From the NCBI GenBank assembly GCA_963695645.1, contig CAVOHC010000014.1, positions 15,682 through 79,681 of the forward strand: a DNA stretch of 64,000 bases. Reading direction: 5' to 3'. Position 1 is the first letter of the stretch. Each line of letters opens with the position of its first letter. The notes below the pieces were generated by a model. It was not told the DNA's origin, did no database searches, and saw nothing but the letters and a program-made list of their open reading frames with translations. This stretch comes from DATBGO01 sp963695645 (GTDB taxonomy: Bacteria; Actinomycetota; Actinomycetes; Streptosporangiales; Streptosporangiaceae). The position numbers and the translations under genes are program-made. Below are positions 53,371 to 62,072 of the stretch, in pieces.

Positions 53371-55616
53371 GCGAGTCAGACGCTGACCTCACTGAGCTCT
53401 TCCGTGACGAGGCGGCGCAGCGGCTCGATCAGATGGACACGGGGCTGCTCGCGATCGAGGCCGGGGATGCGGGCGGTGCCGAGACTGTCAACTCGCTGTT
53501 CCGCAATGCGCACACCATCAAGGGAGCGGCCGGGATGCTCGGCTTCGACGACATCCGGGCGGTCGCGCATGCCGCCGAGGACGTCCTGGCCAGCGTCCGG
53601 GATGCGGGAACCTTCCCGCCGGGGCTCGCCGCGCTGCTGCTGCGCGCGACCGCCGCCTTGCGCGCCCAGCTGACCGGCGCCGGGGAGCCCGTTGACGATC
53701 TCCTCGACGATCTCGCGGCGAGCCCGGCGATGTTCGCCGACGGCGATGTCGCCGCTCCCGACGGCGCCGGCGAGATGATGGCGCCGGAAGCGACGGGCCT
53801 GCCAGCCGCGGGCGCACCCGCGGTGGCTGGCCCCGCGGTGGCTGGCCCTGCGGCAGCTGCCCCTGAGACGGATGCCCTTGAGAGGGATGCCCTTGAGACG
53901 GGCGCCCCGGAGGCGGGTGCCCCGGCGGCGGGTGCCCCGGCGGCGGGTGCCCTGGAGGCGGGTGCCCCGGAGGCGGGTGCCCCGGAGGCGGGTGCCCCGG
54001 CGGCGGGTGCCCCGGCGGCGGGTGCCCCGGAGGCGGGTGCCCCGGAGCCGGGTGCCCCTCAGGCCGGTGTTCCAAGGTCGGCGGCCCAGCGGCACACGCT
54101 GCGGGTTCCGGCCGAGAAGATCGACCATCTGCTCGATGTCGCCGGTGAGATCATGCAGGACCGGCGCCGGCTGGCGCACTCCCTCGGTGCGGAGCAGCGG
54201 ATGTCCGAGGAGATCGCCGATGTGCTCGGGGCCGGCCAGCGGATGCTCGACGATCTCAAGGACACCGCCGTCGGGATGCGGACGCTGCCGCTATCGGTGA
54301 TCGCGGGGCCGCTGCCGCGCGCGGTCCGGGATCTGGCCCGGGCCGCGGGCAAGGACGTCGAATTCGTGGTCACGGGCGCTGACACCGAACTCGACCGGGT
54401 GATACTCGAAAGCCTGTCCGATCCGCTCGTGCACCTGCTGCGCAATGCCGTGGTGCACGGCGTCGAATCCCCGGCCGAGCGTGAGCTTGCGGGGAAGCGC
54501 GCCCGCGGGCGGGTCGAGTTGCGCGCCGTGCCGCGGGGCAGCCTCGTCGAGATCGTCGTCGCGGACGACGGTCGGGGCGTCTCGCCAGAGGTAATCAAGA
54601 AGGCGCGCCACGAAGGCTCGCTCACCGAGCTTCTCGCGCAGGCCGGCTACTCGACGGCGGCGGAGGTGACCGACCTCGCCGGGCGCGGTGTGGGCCTTGA
54701 CGCCGTCCGGACGTACGCGCGTTCGCTGGGCGGCAGCCTCGAGGTTCGGAGCGAGCCTGGCCAGGGGATGGATGTCGTCCTGCTGCTCCCGGTCGCTCTG
54801 GCCCTCGCCGAGGTGCTGCTTTTCGGGCGTGGCGGGGCGGTGTACGGCGTACCGCTGGCCGCGGTCGAAGAGGTGGTCACGGTGACCCACCCGGTGATGC
54901 TGCAGGGCCGGCCTGCCCTGGAGATCCGCGGAAAGTCGCTGCCGGTCTACGACTTCGCCGCACTCGTCGGCGCGGCAGCGCCACCGCTGGGTGACCGGCC
55001 GCCCGCGCTCGTCATCGCCGTCGGCGGTCGCCGGGTCATCGCGAGCTGCGACGCCCTCCTCGGCCAGGAAGAAGTCGTGATCAAGTCACTGGGCCCGCTG
55101 CTAGCCGGCGTCGAGGGATATCTCGGCGCGTCCATCCTCGGCGATGGCCGGATCGCACTGCTCGTCGAGCCGGCGATGCTGGCCCGGGGACCCCGGCAGG
55201 CGCCCGGGACGGCGGCGCCGGACGGAGCGGCCGGCCTGCGCGCGGCGCCCAGGATTCTCGTGGTCGAGGACTCGTTCACCGTCCGCGAGCTGCAGCGCAG
55301 CATCCTCGAGGCCGCTGGCTACCCGGTGGCCACCGCGCGCGACGGACGTGACGCGCTCGCTGCCCTGCACCGCGACGCCGGGATCGCGCTCGTTGTCACC
55401 GACCTCGAGATGCCCGAACTCGACGGGATCGGGCTCACGCGCGCGATTCGCGCCGACGCGGTGCGCTCGTCCCTGCCGGTCGTCATCGTCACCTCGCACG
55501 GATCCGAGGACGACCGGCGCCAGGGAATCGAGGCGGGCGCGGACGCCTACATGGCGAAGCAGAGCTTCGATCAGCAGGCGCTGCTGTCGGCCGTCGAGCG
55601 GCTGGTCGGCCGGTGA
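53367..55616 (+). CDS. cheA: CheA hybrid histidine kinase with C-terminal receiver
   Basis: 749 residues. Hpt (1-110) with phosphate-accepting His49 in NAHTIKGAAGMLGF; an Ala/Pro/Gly-rich linker with pentapeptide repeats about 170-235 in place of the P2 domain; dimerisation about 245-310; GHKL ATPase with LVHLLRNAVVHGVE, VADDGRGVSPE, GRGVGLDAVRTY; CheW-like domain about 475-615; receiver 630-745 with phospho-Asp in LVVTDLEMPELDG and switch Lys in DAYMAKQSF. Hybrid CheA-REC kinases belong to chemosensory systems that often lack a free CheY, as here. Confidence 0.96.
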   Translation: MSESDADLTELFRDEAAQRLDQMDTGLLAIEAGDAGGAETVNSLFRNAHTIKGAAGMLGFDDIRAVAHAAEDVLASVRDAGTFPPGLAALLLRATAALRAQLTGAGEPVDDLLDDLAASPAMFADGDVAAPDGAGEMMAPEATGLPAAGAPAVAGPAVAGPAAAAPETDALERDALETGAPEAGAPAAGAPAAGALEAGAPEAGAPEAGAPAAGAPAAGAPEAGAPEPGAPQAGVPRSAAQRHTLRVPAEKIDHLLDVAGEIMQDRRRLAHSLGAEQRMSEEIADVLGAGQRMLDDLKDTAVGMRTLPLSVIAGPLPRAVRDLARAAGKDVEFVVTGADTELDRVILESLSDPLVHLLRNAVVHGVESPAERELAGKRARGRVELRAVPRGSLVEIVVADDGRGVSPEVIKKARHEGSLTELLAQAGYSTAAEVTDLAGRGVGLDAVRTYARSLGGSLEVRSEPGQGMDVVLLLPVALALAEVLLFGRGGAVYGVPLAAVEEVVTVTHPVMLQGRPALEIRGKSLPVYDFAALVGAAAPPLGDRPPALVIAVGGRRVIASCDALLGQEEVVIKSLGPLLAGVEGYLGASILGDGRIALLVEPAMLARGPRQAPGTAAPDGAAGLRAAPRILVVEDSFTVRELQRSILEAAGYPVATARDGRDALAALHRDAGIALVVTDLEMPELDGIGLTRAIRADAVRSSLPVVIVTSHGSEDDRRQGIEAGADAYMAKQSFDQQALLSAVERLVGR
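53870..54065 (+). repeat. 15-bp coding repeats in the CheA linker
   Basis: About a dozen 15-bp units near ggtgccccggaggcg, encoding G-A-P-(E/A)-A. They lie between the Hpt and dimerisation domains, so length change would alter only reach and flexibility of the Hpt domain. Confidence 0.93.
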
Positions 55617-55620
55617 CGGG

Positions 55621-56658
55621 ATGACGGCGCTGCGGGTGCTGGTATGCGAGGATTCCCGCGCCTATGCGGCCGCGCTGCGGCGGGTGCTCGAGTACGACGG
55701 GGACATCGCGGTCGAGGCGGTCTGCGCCACCGCCGAGGAGGCAGTTGCCGCGCTGCCCCGGATTGAACCGGACCTGGTGACCATGGACCTCGAGCTGCCC
55801 GGTATGGACGGCCTTGAGGCCGTCGGGGAAATCATGGGCTTCCGGCCACTGCCGATCCTGGTCCTGTCCGCTTACGTCGGCCCGCGCAGCGACAAGGCCG
55901 CGGCCGCGCTCGCCGCCGGAGCGATCGACGCCCTCGCGAAGGACGATCTCGACCTGCGCGATCCGGCGGGCGCCGCGGGAGCCGCGTTCCGGCACCGGGT
56001 CAAAGTGCTCAGCCGGGCGCATGTGATCGGCCATCCGCGCGCCAGGCTCGGCGCCCGTCCTCGGCTGCTCCGGCTGGCGCGCCGCACGTCGGTCATCGGC
56101 GTGTGCGCCTCGGCCGGCGGCCCCCAGATGCTGCTGTGCCTGCTCGGCGCGCTGCCGGCCGACTACCCGATCCCGATCCTGATCGTGCAGCACATAGCCG
56201 CCGGTTTCACCGAAGGGCTGGTCCGCTGGCTCGACCAGGCCGTGCCCCTGCCGGTAGGCGTGGCCGAGCCGGGGGCGGCGGCCGCCCCCGGTGCCTGGCT
56301 CGCGCCGGAGGGCGCGCACCTCACGCTCGATGGCACTGGCGGGCTGGCCCTTGACCGGCACACCGTGGCCGGGCCGCATCGTCCATCCGGCGATGTTCTC
56401 CTCAGCAGCATCGCCGCGGCCGCGGGGGCGGCCGGCGTCGCCCTCATCCTGAGCGGGATGGGCGCCGACGGTGCCGCAGGCGCGGCGGCGGTGCGCCGCA
56501 GTGGCGGGCTGGTGATCGCACAGGACGAGCAGTCGTCGGCAGTTTTCGGGATGCCGAAGGCCGCGATCGACCGCGGGGTCGATGCCGTGCTGTCCCCCGA
56601 TGGAATCGCCGGCTACCTGCTGGGGCTTTGCCAGGAGCCGCTTGCGGGGGCGCAGTGA
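55621..56658 (+). CDS. cheB: CheB protein-glutamate methylesterase
   Basis: 345 residues from ATG 55621, 4 bp after the cheA stop. Receiver (1-115) with phospho-Asp about 56 in MDLELPGMDG, then the esterase domain with catalytic Ser in GVCASAGGPQM (about 164), His in IVQHIAAGFTEGL (about 190) and Asp in GMGADGAAGA (about 282). Receptor demethylation/deamidation. Its stop overlaps the cheR GTG. Confidence 0.95.
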   Translation: MTALRVLVCEDSRAYAAALRRVLEYDGDIAVEAVCATAEEAVAALPRIEPDLVTMDLELPGMDGLEAVGEIMGFRPLPILVLSAYVGPRSDKAAAALAAGAIDALAKDDLDLRDPAGAAGAAFRHRVKVLSRAHVIGHPRARLGARPRLLRLARRTSVIGVCASAGGPQMLLCLLGALPADYPIPILIVQHIAAGFTEGLVRWLDQAVPLPVGVAEPGAAAAPGAWLAPEGAHLTLDGTGGLALDRHTVAGPHRPSGDVLLSSIAAAAGAAGVALILSGMGADGAAGAAAVRRSGGLVIAQDEQSSAVFGMPKAAIDRGVDAVLSPDGIAGYLLGLCQEPLAGAQ

Positions 56659-57653
56659 CCAACGCCGTCGCCGGGATCGCCGGACTGGCCGAACTCATCC
56701 GCAGGGAGACGGGAATGGTGGTGCCGGCCGCGCGGAATGCGGCCATCCTCGCCGCTGCGGACCGCGCCGCGCCGGGACTCGGCCCGGGCGCGTTCGTGGC
56801 CGCGGCCTCGGCTCCGGGCGGTGGCCGCGCGCTCGTGGACCGGCTGATCGACCAGGTGACGGTCCAGGAGACGGCCTTTGCCCGGGACCAGGACCAGCTC
56901 GACGCGATTCCCTGGCACAGCCTGCTGCAGGTGGCCCGGGCGGCCGGGTCGGGGACTATCCGCGCGTGGAGCGCCGGCTGTGCCAGCGGGGAAGAGGCCT
57001 ACACGCTGGCGCTGCTGGCCGCCGAAGCATTCGCCCCGGCACCGGCGCCGGTCGAGGTGCTGGGAACGGACATCTCCGGCGCCGCGCTCGCCGCTGCCGT
57101 CACCGGCCGGTACCGCGAGCGGGCGGTCCGCGCCCTCAGGCCCGCCCTGCGCCTGCGCTACCTTGACCGGCAGGCCGACGGCAGCTACATCGTCGGCGAG
57201 CGGCTGCGCAGCCTGGTACGTTTCCGGCGGCACAACCTCGTCGGTGACCCGATGCCGCCACCCGGTGAAGTCGGCTTTGACCTGATCGCCTGCCGGAACG
57301 TGCTCATCTACTTCGAGGCAGCGCTCGTCGAGCCGGTGATCAGCTCCCTCGAGCGATCGCTGCGGCGCGGCGGCGTGCTCATCCTCGGCGCGGCCGATGC
57401 CCTGCAGCGGACAGCCGACCGGCCCGCGGCGGCGGGCGCGCTCCCGGTCCGGTCGCGGGCTCCCGCCCGCGACCTGCGCCGCCCGCTCGGCGGCGAGCCG
57501 TCGCTATCCCGCGAGCGGGGGAGCCGTCGTCGTCCCGCGAGCGGCGGGAGTTGTCGCGCGAGCGGCGGGAGCTGTCGTTGTCCCGCGAGCGGCGGGAGCT
57601 GTCGTTGTCCCGCGAGCGGCGGGAGCTGTCGTTGTCCCGCGAGCAGCGGATGA
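56655..57653 (+). CDS. cheR: CheR receptor methyltransferase, C-terminally frameshifted
   Basis: 332 codons, GTG start in GTGA overlap with cheB. N-terminal helical domain to TVQETAFARD (the T.NET.FFRD-like box), SAM-binding AWSAGCASGEEAYTLALL, GTDISGAALAAA and the FDLIACRNVLIYFE signature. After about residue 285 the frame leaves the normal sequence and reads Arg/Gly/Ser/Cys/Pro-rich repeats (ASGGSCRCP). The cause is a 1-bp shortening in a 27-bp repeat at 57510-57535. If repaired, the protein would continue into the TPR domain that follows. Confidence 0.93.
   Translation: MTNAVAGIAGLAELIRRETGMVVPAARNAAILAAADRAAPGLGPGAFVAAASAPGGGRALVDRLIDQVTVQETAFARDQDQLDAIPWHSLLQVARAAGSGTIRAWSAGCASGEEAYTLALLAAEAFAPAPAPVEVLGTDISGAALAAAVTGRYRERAVRALRPALRLRYLDRQADGSYIVGERLRSLVRFRRHNLVGDPMPPPGEVGFDLIACRNVLIYFEAALVEPVISSLERSLRRGGVLILGAADALQRTADRPAAAGALPVRSRAPARDLRRPLGGEPSLSRERGSRRRPASGGSCRASGGSCRCPASGGSCRCPASGGSCRCPASSG
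57510..57637 (+). repeat. 27-bp repeats at the CheR/TPR junction with one 26-bp unit
   Basis: Three full units at 57557-57583, 57584-57610 and 57611-57637, a 21-bp partial unit 57536-57556 (in frame), and a first unit 57510-57535 of only 26 bp: after cgcgagcgg it reads gggag where the others have cgggag. This single-base difference puts cheR out of frame with the TPR part. Confidence 0.92.
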
Positions 57654-58030
57654 CAGCCGCGCTGGACGCGGCGGACCGCGGTGACCGCGACGGCGCCCGG
57701 GCCCACGTGGCGGCCCTGCTCGCCGACAACGCGGCTGACCCCGAGGCGCACTTCATTGACGGGCTGGTCGCGCTGGAAGCCGGCCGCCCGGCGAGAGCCT
57801 GCGCCGCGCTTCGCCGTGCGCTCTGCGCCGACGCCACGTTCGCGCTGGCGGCATTCTTCCTCGGCCGTGCCTTCGATGCGCTCGGTGACCGGCAGGCCGC
57901 GCGGCGCTGCTACGAGCAGACCCTGCGCACGCTCGACCCGGCGGACCGCAGGTACGAGCGGATCCTCCAGCAGACCGATATCGGCGACATCGCTGCGGCG
58001 TGCCGGGCTCGGCTTGGCGGACGGCCCTGA
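57551..58030 (+). CDS. TPR domain separated from CheR by a frameshift
   Basis: About 159 codons if started at TTG 57551; ATG 57650 would give 126. After (SRERRELSL)n repeats comes ALDAADRGDRDGARAHVAALL, DPEAHFIDGLVALEAGRPARACAALRRAL then FALAAFFLGRAFDALGDRQAARRCYEQTL: tetratricopeptide helices of the type attached to CheR in CheR-TPR fusions. I read it as the 3' half of a once-continuous cheR gene. It may still be translated separately; no clear ribosome site is seen. Confidence 0.8.
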   Translation: MSRERRELSLSRERRELSLSRERRELSLSREQRMTAALDAADRGDRDGARAHVAALLADNAADPEAHFIDGLVALEAGRPARACAALRRALCADATFALAAFFLGRAFDALGDRQAARRCYEQTLRTLDPADRRYERILQQTDIGDIAAACRARLGGRP

Positions 58031-58132
58031 GGATCCCCATCGCGAGCATCGTGAGCGGCGTTCCTTGTCCTGCCGATATTCCCCGAGCCACGCCAGCCAG
58101 CGCGTACCGCGGGGGCCCCTCGCCAGAACCGA

Positions 58133-58145
58133 TTACGTATTGTAA
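58133..58145 (+). promoter_or_regulatory. AT-rich near-palindrome upstream of the receiver-deacetylase gene
   Basis: TTACGTATTGTAA followed by tataaaagttactt, in otherwise GC-rich DNA, 65 bp upstream of the ATG. Probably contains the promoter of the second transcription unit. Similar 13-mers are at 19668 and 50036. Confidence 0.5.
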
Positions 58146-58209
58146 TATAAAAGTTACTTAGTGCAACCATCGGTCACCGCGGACGAACTCGGGCACCTGG
58201 AGTGGATGC

Positions 58210-59382
58210 ATGACGAGCAGCGATCACGACCGGACGCCGGGACGGATCCTCGTGGTCGATGACGATCTCGTCATGGGCCGTTTCCTGACGCATCTCCTGG
58301 CTGACCGTGGCGGATTTGACGTCACGCATACGACCGACCCGGCCGTCGCACTGAAGCGCGCCAGCTCGGAGCCGTGGGATCTGGTACTGACCGACGTGGA
58401 GATGCCGGGCATGACCGGCCTCGAGCTGCTGGAGGCGCTGCGGCGGGCAGCCCCGGACCTTCCCGTCGCCGTGCTCACCGGTCATGCGTCCGTCGACTAC
58501 GCGGTCCGCGCGCTGCGCGATAACGCCGACGAGTTCCTGCAGAAGACCGTTCCGCCTGATCAGCTCCTGGCCAGCATCAGCGCGGTGGTCGCCAGGGGCC
58601 GCGCGGCCCGGCTGGCTGCCCGCCAGTCCGTGCTCGCGATCGGCGCGCACCCGGACGACGTGGAGATCGGCGCGGCCGGCGCCCTGCTCGCCCACCGCGA
58701 CATGGGGCATGAGGTCTCGATCCTGACGCTCAGCCGCGGGGCCCGCGGTGGCACCGAAAGCACCCGGGCAGGCGAATCCGAGATGGCAGCGCTGGTCCTG
58801 GGCGCCAGCTTGTTCCTCGAGGACCTTCAGGACACCCGGATCAGGGAAAGCGATCCGACGATCGGCGCGATAAGCCGCGTGGTCGAGACCGTGCGGCCGA
58901 CCGTGATCTACACTCATTCGCTGCACGACGTGCACCAGGATCACCGCAACACCCACCGGGCGGCCATGGTGGCCGTCCGCGACATCGGGCGCGTCTACTG
59001 CTTCCAGTCACCATCGGCCACTGTCGACTTCCGGCCGACCCGCTTCGTGACCATCGATGAGCAGCTCGAACGCAAGCTCATCGCCATCCAGGCCTTCGCC
59101 TCACAAGCGCAGGTGCGGACCTACCTGAAGCCGGACCTGATCCAGTCAAACGCCCGGTACTGGTCCCGCTATGGCGACGGGCTCTATGCCGAGGCGTTCG
59201 AGGTGATCCGGGACGCCGCCGCCGCAGGCCAGCCCGGAAGTACCGCTCCCGGCCTGGCGTCCGCCAGGCCGGACGGCCAGCTCACCGTGACGCCCGGCGG
59301 CGTCGCCGGCCCGGGCGCCGCTGCGCCGCAGCCGGTGGCCGCGGCCCGACAACGCCCGGAGGCGCAGCATGCCAGGTCGTAA
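58210..59382 (+). CDS. Receiver domain fused to a LmbE/PIG-L-type N-acetylglycoside deacetylase
   Basis: 390 residues. Receiver 10-130: acidic pocket DDD (17-19), phospho-Asp62 in LTDVEMPGMTG, Thr in VLTGHASVDYAVRA, switch Lys in FLQKTVPP. Then PIG-L domain from about 143: SVLAIGAHPDDVEIGAAGALLA, SRGARGGTES, and HSLHDVHQDHRNTHRAAM with the Zn-binding His. A Pro/Ala-rich tail ends the protein. Fusing a phosphorylatable switch to a Zn-dependent deacetylase of the MshB/BshB family is unusual. It stands 180 bp after the chemosensory operon on the same strand, and its stop overlaps the ATP-grasp gene by 14 bp. Confidence 0.93.
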   Translation: MTSSDHDRTPGRILVVDDDLVMGRFLTHLLADRGGFDVTHTTDPAVALKRASSEPWDLVLTDVEMPGMTGLELLEALRRAAPDLPVAVLTGHASVDYAVRALRDNADEFLQKTVPPDQLLASISAVVARGRAARLAARQSVLAIGAHPDDVEIGAAGALLAHRDMGHEVSILTLSRGARGGTESTRAGESEMAALVLGASLFLEDLQDTRIRESDPTIGAISRVVETVRPTVIYTHSLHDVHQDHRNTHRAAMVAVRDIGRVYCFQSPSATVDFRPTRFVTIDEQLERKLIAIQAFASQAQVRTYLKPDLIQSNARYWSRYGDGLYAEAFEVIRDAAAAGQPGSTAPGLASARPDGQLTVTPGGVAGPGAAAPQPVAAARQRPEAQHARS

Positions 59383-60373
59383 CGTCCCGAGTATCCCGCT
59401 GCGGACCGTCCGGGTCCTGGTGACCGGCGCCGGGGGGCCCGCTGCGGTCTCGGTCATGAAATCGTTGAGCGCCGACCCGACGGTGCGCCTCATCGCCGCT
59501 GACATGGACCCCTGGGCGGCCGGCCTGTACCTGGTGCCGCCCGAGGCGCGGACGCTGATCCCGGCCGGCCTGGACCCCGGGTTCGCCGACGCCGCGCTGG
59601 CCCGCTGCATCGCGATGGGCGTGGACGTGCTCATCCCCACGGTGGACGCGGAGCTGCGCCCGCTCGGCCGGGCCCGCGCCGACTTCTCCAGGGCTGGCAT
59701 CGGGCTGCTGCTTGCGCCGGATCGGGCGCTGGACCTCTGCCTCGACAAGCTCGCCCTCGCGGAGTGCTGCGCCGGCCAGGTGCCGGTGCCCCGGACCGAG
59801 CGCTACGACCAGGCCGACCCGCAGTCGTGGACCTACCCGGTCATCGTCAAGCCCAGGACGGGCAGCGGCTCGCGTGACATCTCCGTCGTCGGGTCCAGCC
59901 TGGCCCTCGCGAGCCTGGACGCCTCAGCCGACTTCATCGTCCAGGAGTTCCTCCCCGGCGAGGAGTACTCCATCGACGTGCTCGCCGACGCCGCCGGCCA
60001 TGTAGTCGCGTCCGTGCCGAGAGTCCGCGAGCGGGTCGACTCGGGTGTCTCGGTGGCGGGCCGCACCCTGCACGACGGCGAGCTGGAACGGCTCGGGGCT
60101 GCCGTGGCCACCGCGACCGGCCTGACCTACATAGCGAACGTGCAGTTCCGCAGGGACGCGGCCGGCCAGCCTGCCCTGCTCGAGGTGAACCCGCGCGTGC
60201 CCGGGACGCTGCCGCTGACGGTGGCCAGCGGCGTCGACATGCCCCGGATGGCCCTGGACTCGCTGCGGGGCCGGCCGCTGCCCGAGCACGCCGACTTCCG
60301 CGACACGGCGATGGTCCGCTACCTCCAGGAGTGCTTCATCGAGCTCGGCGAGGTCAGGCAGGTAGCGGCGTGA
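59369..60373 (+). CDS. ATP-grasp ligase
   Basis: 334 residues. Pre-ATP-grasp beginning TVRVLVTGAGGPAAVSVMKSL, nucleotide lid YPVIVKPRTGSGSRDISVV, VQEFLPGEEYSIDVL and the Mg-binding LLEVNPRVPGTLPL: an ATP-grasp enzyme of the CarB-like type that activates a carboxylate as acyl phosphate and joins it to an amine. Overlaps the deacetylase gene by 14 bp, suggesting they act on one pathway: deacetylation to a free amine, then ligation to it (inferred). Confidence 0.9.
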   Translation: MPGRNVPSIPLRTVRVLVTGAGGPAAVSVMKSLSADPTVRLIAADMDPWAAGLYLVPPEARTLIPAGLDPGFADAALARCIAMGVDVLIPTVDAELRPLGRARADFSRAGIGLLLAPDRALDLCLDKLALAECCAGQVPVPRTERYDQADPQSWTYPVIVKPRTGSGSRDISVVGSSLALASLDASADFIVQEFLPGEEYSIDVLADAAGHVVASVPRVRERVDSGVSVAGRTLHDGELERLGAAVATATGLTYIANVQFRRDAAGQPALLEVNPRVPGTLPLTVASGVDMPRMALDSLRGRPLPEHADFRDTAMVRYLQECFIELGEVRQVAA

Positions 60374-60443
60374 TGGTCCGGCTGCCGCCCGACGGGCAGC
60401 TATCTGGCCGCCTCCGGCCCGCCGCGAGCGTCCGCCGGGGGCC

Positions 60444-62003
60444 GTGATCGCCGTGCGCATCCTGATATTCCATGGCTATCTGCTGCGGGGCACCGGAAGT
60501 AATATCTACAACTCGGAGCTGGCACGGTGGCTGGTGAAGCTCGGCCACGAGGTGCATCTGCTCTGCCAGGACTCCCGCGCGGCGGAATTCGATTTCGTCG
60601 ACGCTGTCGGCCGCTGGCGTGACGGCCGGCTGGAGGTCGAGGTGGTCCGCGAGCCGGTCCGCTGCACGGCCTACGTGCCGGACATCGGCGGGCTGCTGCC
60701 CCTGTACGTGGCCGATCGCTACGAGGGATTCGACGCGCGCCTGTTTCCGCAGCTGACCGACGCGGAGATGGAACGCTACATCGCGGCCAACGTGGCCGCC
60801 GTCCGCGATGTCGCCGCCGCGGTCAGGCCGGACGGGGCTCTCGCGAACCACCTGGTGATGGGCCCGGTGATCCTGGCCCGTGCGCTGGGCGGTCGCGTCC
60901 CTTATGCGGTCAAGATCCACGGCTCCGCGCTCGAGTACACCGTCCGGCCCGGCATCGAACGATTCGGGCCCTACGCCCGCGAAGGCCTGGCGGGGGCAAC
61001 CGGGATCCTCGTCGGCTCGCGCCACACCGCCGAGAGCCTGTGGGAGGTCATGGACATGCCCGGCCTTCCGGCCCGCACCTGGCTCCTGCCGCCGGGTGTC
61101 GACGTCCGCAGGTTCCATCCGCGCCCGCCGGGAGAGGCCAAGGACGGGCTGCGCGACCTGGCTGCCCGCCTGGAGGCAGACCCGCCCGCCTGGGGCGGCG
61201 AAGCCGGCGCGGCGCAAGCCATCAGGGCGGCCGACCCCACCCGGGACCGGATCATCAGCTACGTCGGGAAGCTCATCGTCTCCAAGGGCGTGGACCTGCT
61301 CATCGCGGCGTGGCCGCTGATCACCGACCATGCTCCGGACGCCCGCCTCATGATCGCCGGCTTTGGTGCCTACCGGCAGGCGCTCATCGAGCTCACCCGC
61401 GCGCTGGGTGCCGGCGATCTGAGTGCCGCTCGCGCGATCGCGAGCGCCGGGCGGGGACTGGAGGGCGGGCCTCCCGGTGAGCTGCACTACCTTGCCGCGT
61501 TCCTCGACGGGCTCACCGGCGCGGAGCGAGACCGCTACCGGAACGCTTCAGCTGCCGCCATGCGGCGGGTACATTTCGCCGGACGGATCGAGCACGACGA
61601 TGTCTCCGAATTGATGTGCGCGTCCCAGGCGGTGGTCGTCCCCAGCACATTCCCCGAGGCCTTCGGCATGGTCCTCGCGGAAGCCGCGTGCTGCGGGTCG
61701 ATGCCGCTGTCGGCATCCCACTCGGGGCTCGCCGAGGTGAATGAGCTGCTAGCTCCGGCAGTGGCTAAGGACCTGCGGCTGCACCTGTCCTTCGAGCTAG
61801 GCCCGGGCGCCGTGCGGGAGATCGCCGGCCAGCTGGCCTGGTGGCTGTCGTTCATCGCGGATACCCCGAAGGACTGGAGACAGGCCCGCGAGGACCTGAC
61901 GGATTTCGCCTGCGCGGAGTTCGGCTGGGAAGAGATAGCCCGTAGCGTCGCGGCAGTGGCCCAGGGGCGGCTCGCGGGGCTGCAGCCGGTGCCAGCGGGC
62001 TGA
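60444..62003 (+). CDS. GT4-family glycosyltransferase
   Basis: 519 residues. GT-B fold: N-terminal ILIFHGYLLRGTGSNIYNSELARWLVKLGHEVHL, donor-binding half with ISYVGKLIVSKGVDLLIAAW, FAGRIEHDDVSELMCASQAVVVPS, and the EX7E motif in FPEAFGMVLAEAACCGSMPLSAS. An insertion of about 70 residues (ARLEADPPAWGGEAG and RALGAGDLSAARAIASAGRG) is not usual for the family. Part of the deacetylase-ligase-GT4 operon. An MshA/BshA-like role is possible, not shown. Confidence 0.92.
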   Translation: MIAVRILIFHGYLLRGTGSNIYNSELARWLVKLGHEVHLLCQDSRAAEFDFVDAVGRWRDGRLEVEVVREPVRCTAYVPDIGGLLPLYVADRYEGFDARLFPQLTDAEMERYIAANVAAVRDVAAAVRPDGALANHLVMGPVILARALGGRVPYAVKIHGSALEYTVRPGIERFGPYAREGLAGATGILVGSRHTAESLWEVMDMPGLPARTWLLPPGVDVRRFHPRPPGEAKDGLRDLAARLEADPPAWGGEAGAAQAIRAADPTRDRIISYVGKLIVSKGVDLLIAAWPLITDHAPDARLMIAGFGAYRQALIELTRALGAGDLSAARAIASAGRGLEGGPPGELHYLAAFLDGLTGAERDRYRNASAAAMRRVHFAGRIEHDDVSELMCASQAVVVPSTFPEAFGMVLAEAACCGSMPLSASHSGLAEVNELLAPAVAKDLRLHLSFELGPGAVREIAGQLAWWLSFIADTPKDWRQAREDLTDFACAEFGWEEIARSVAAVAQGRLAGLQPVPAG

Positions 62004-62072
62004 GCGGACGCCATCCGGGCCCGCCGCCGGCTAGAACATGTTCCTACGTGACCGGCCGGAATCCGACCTCCT

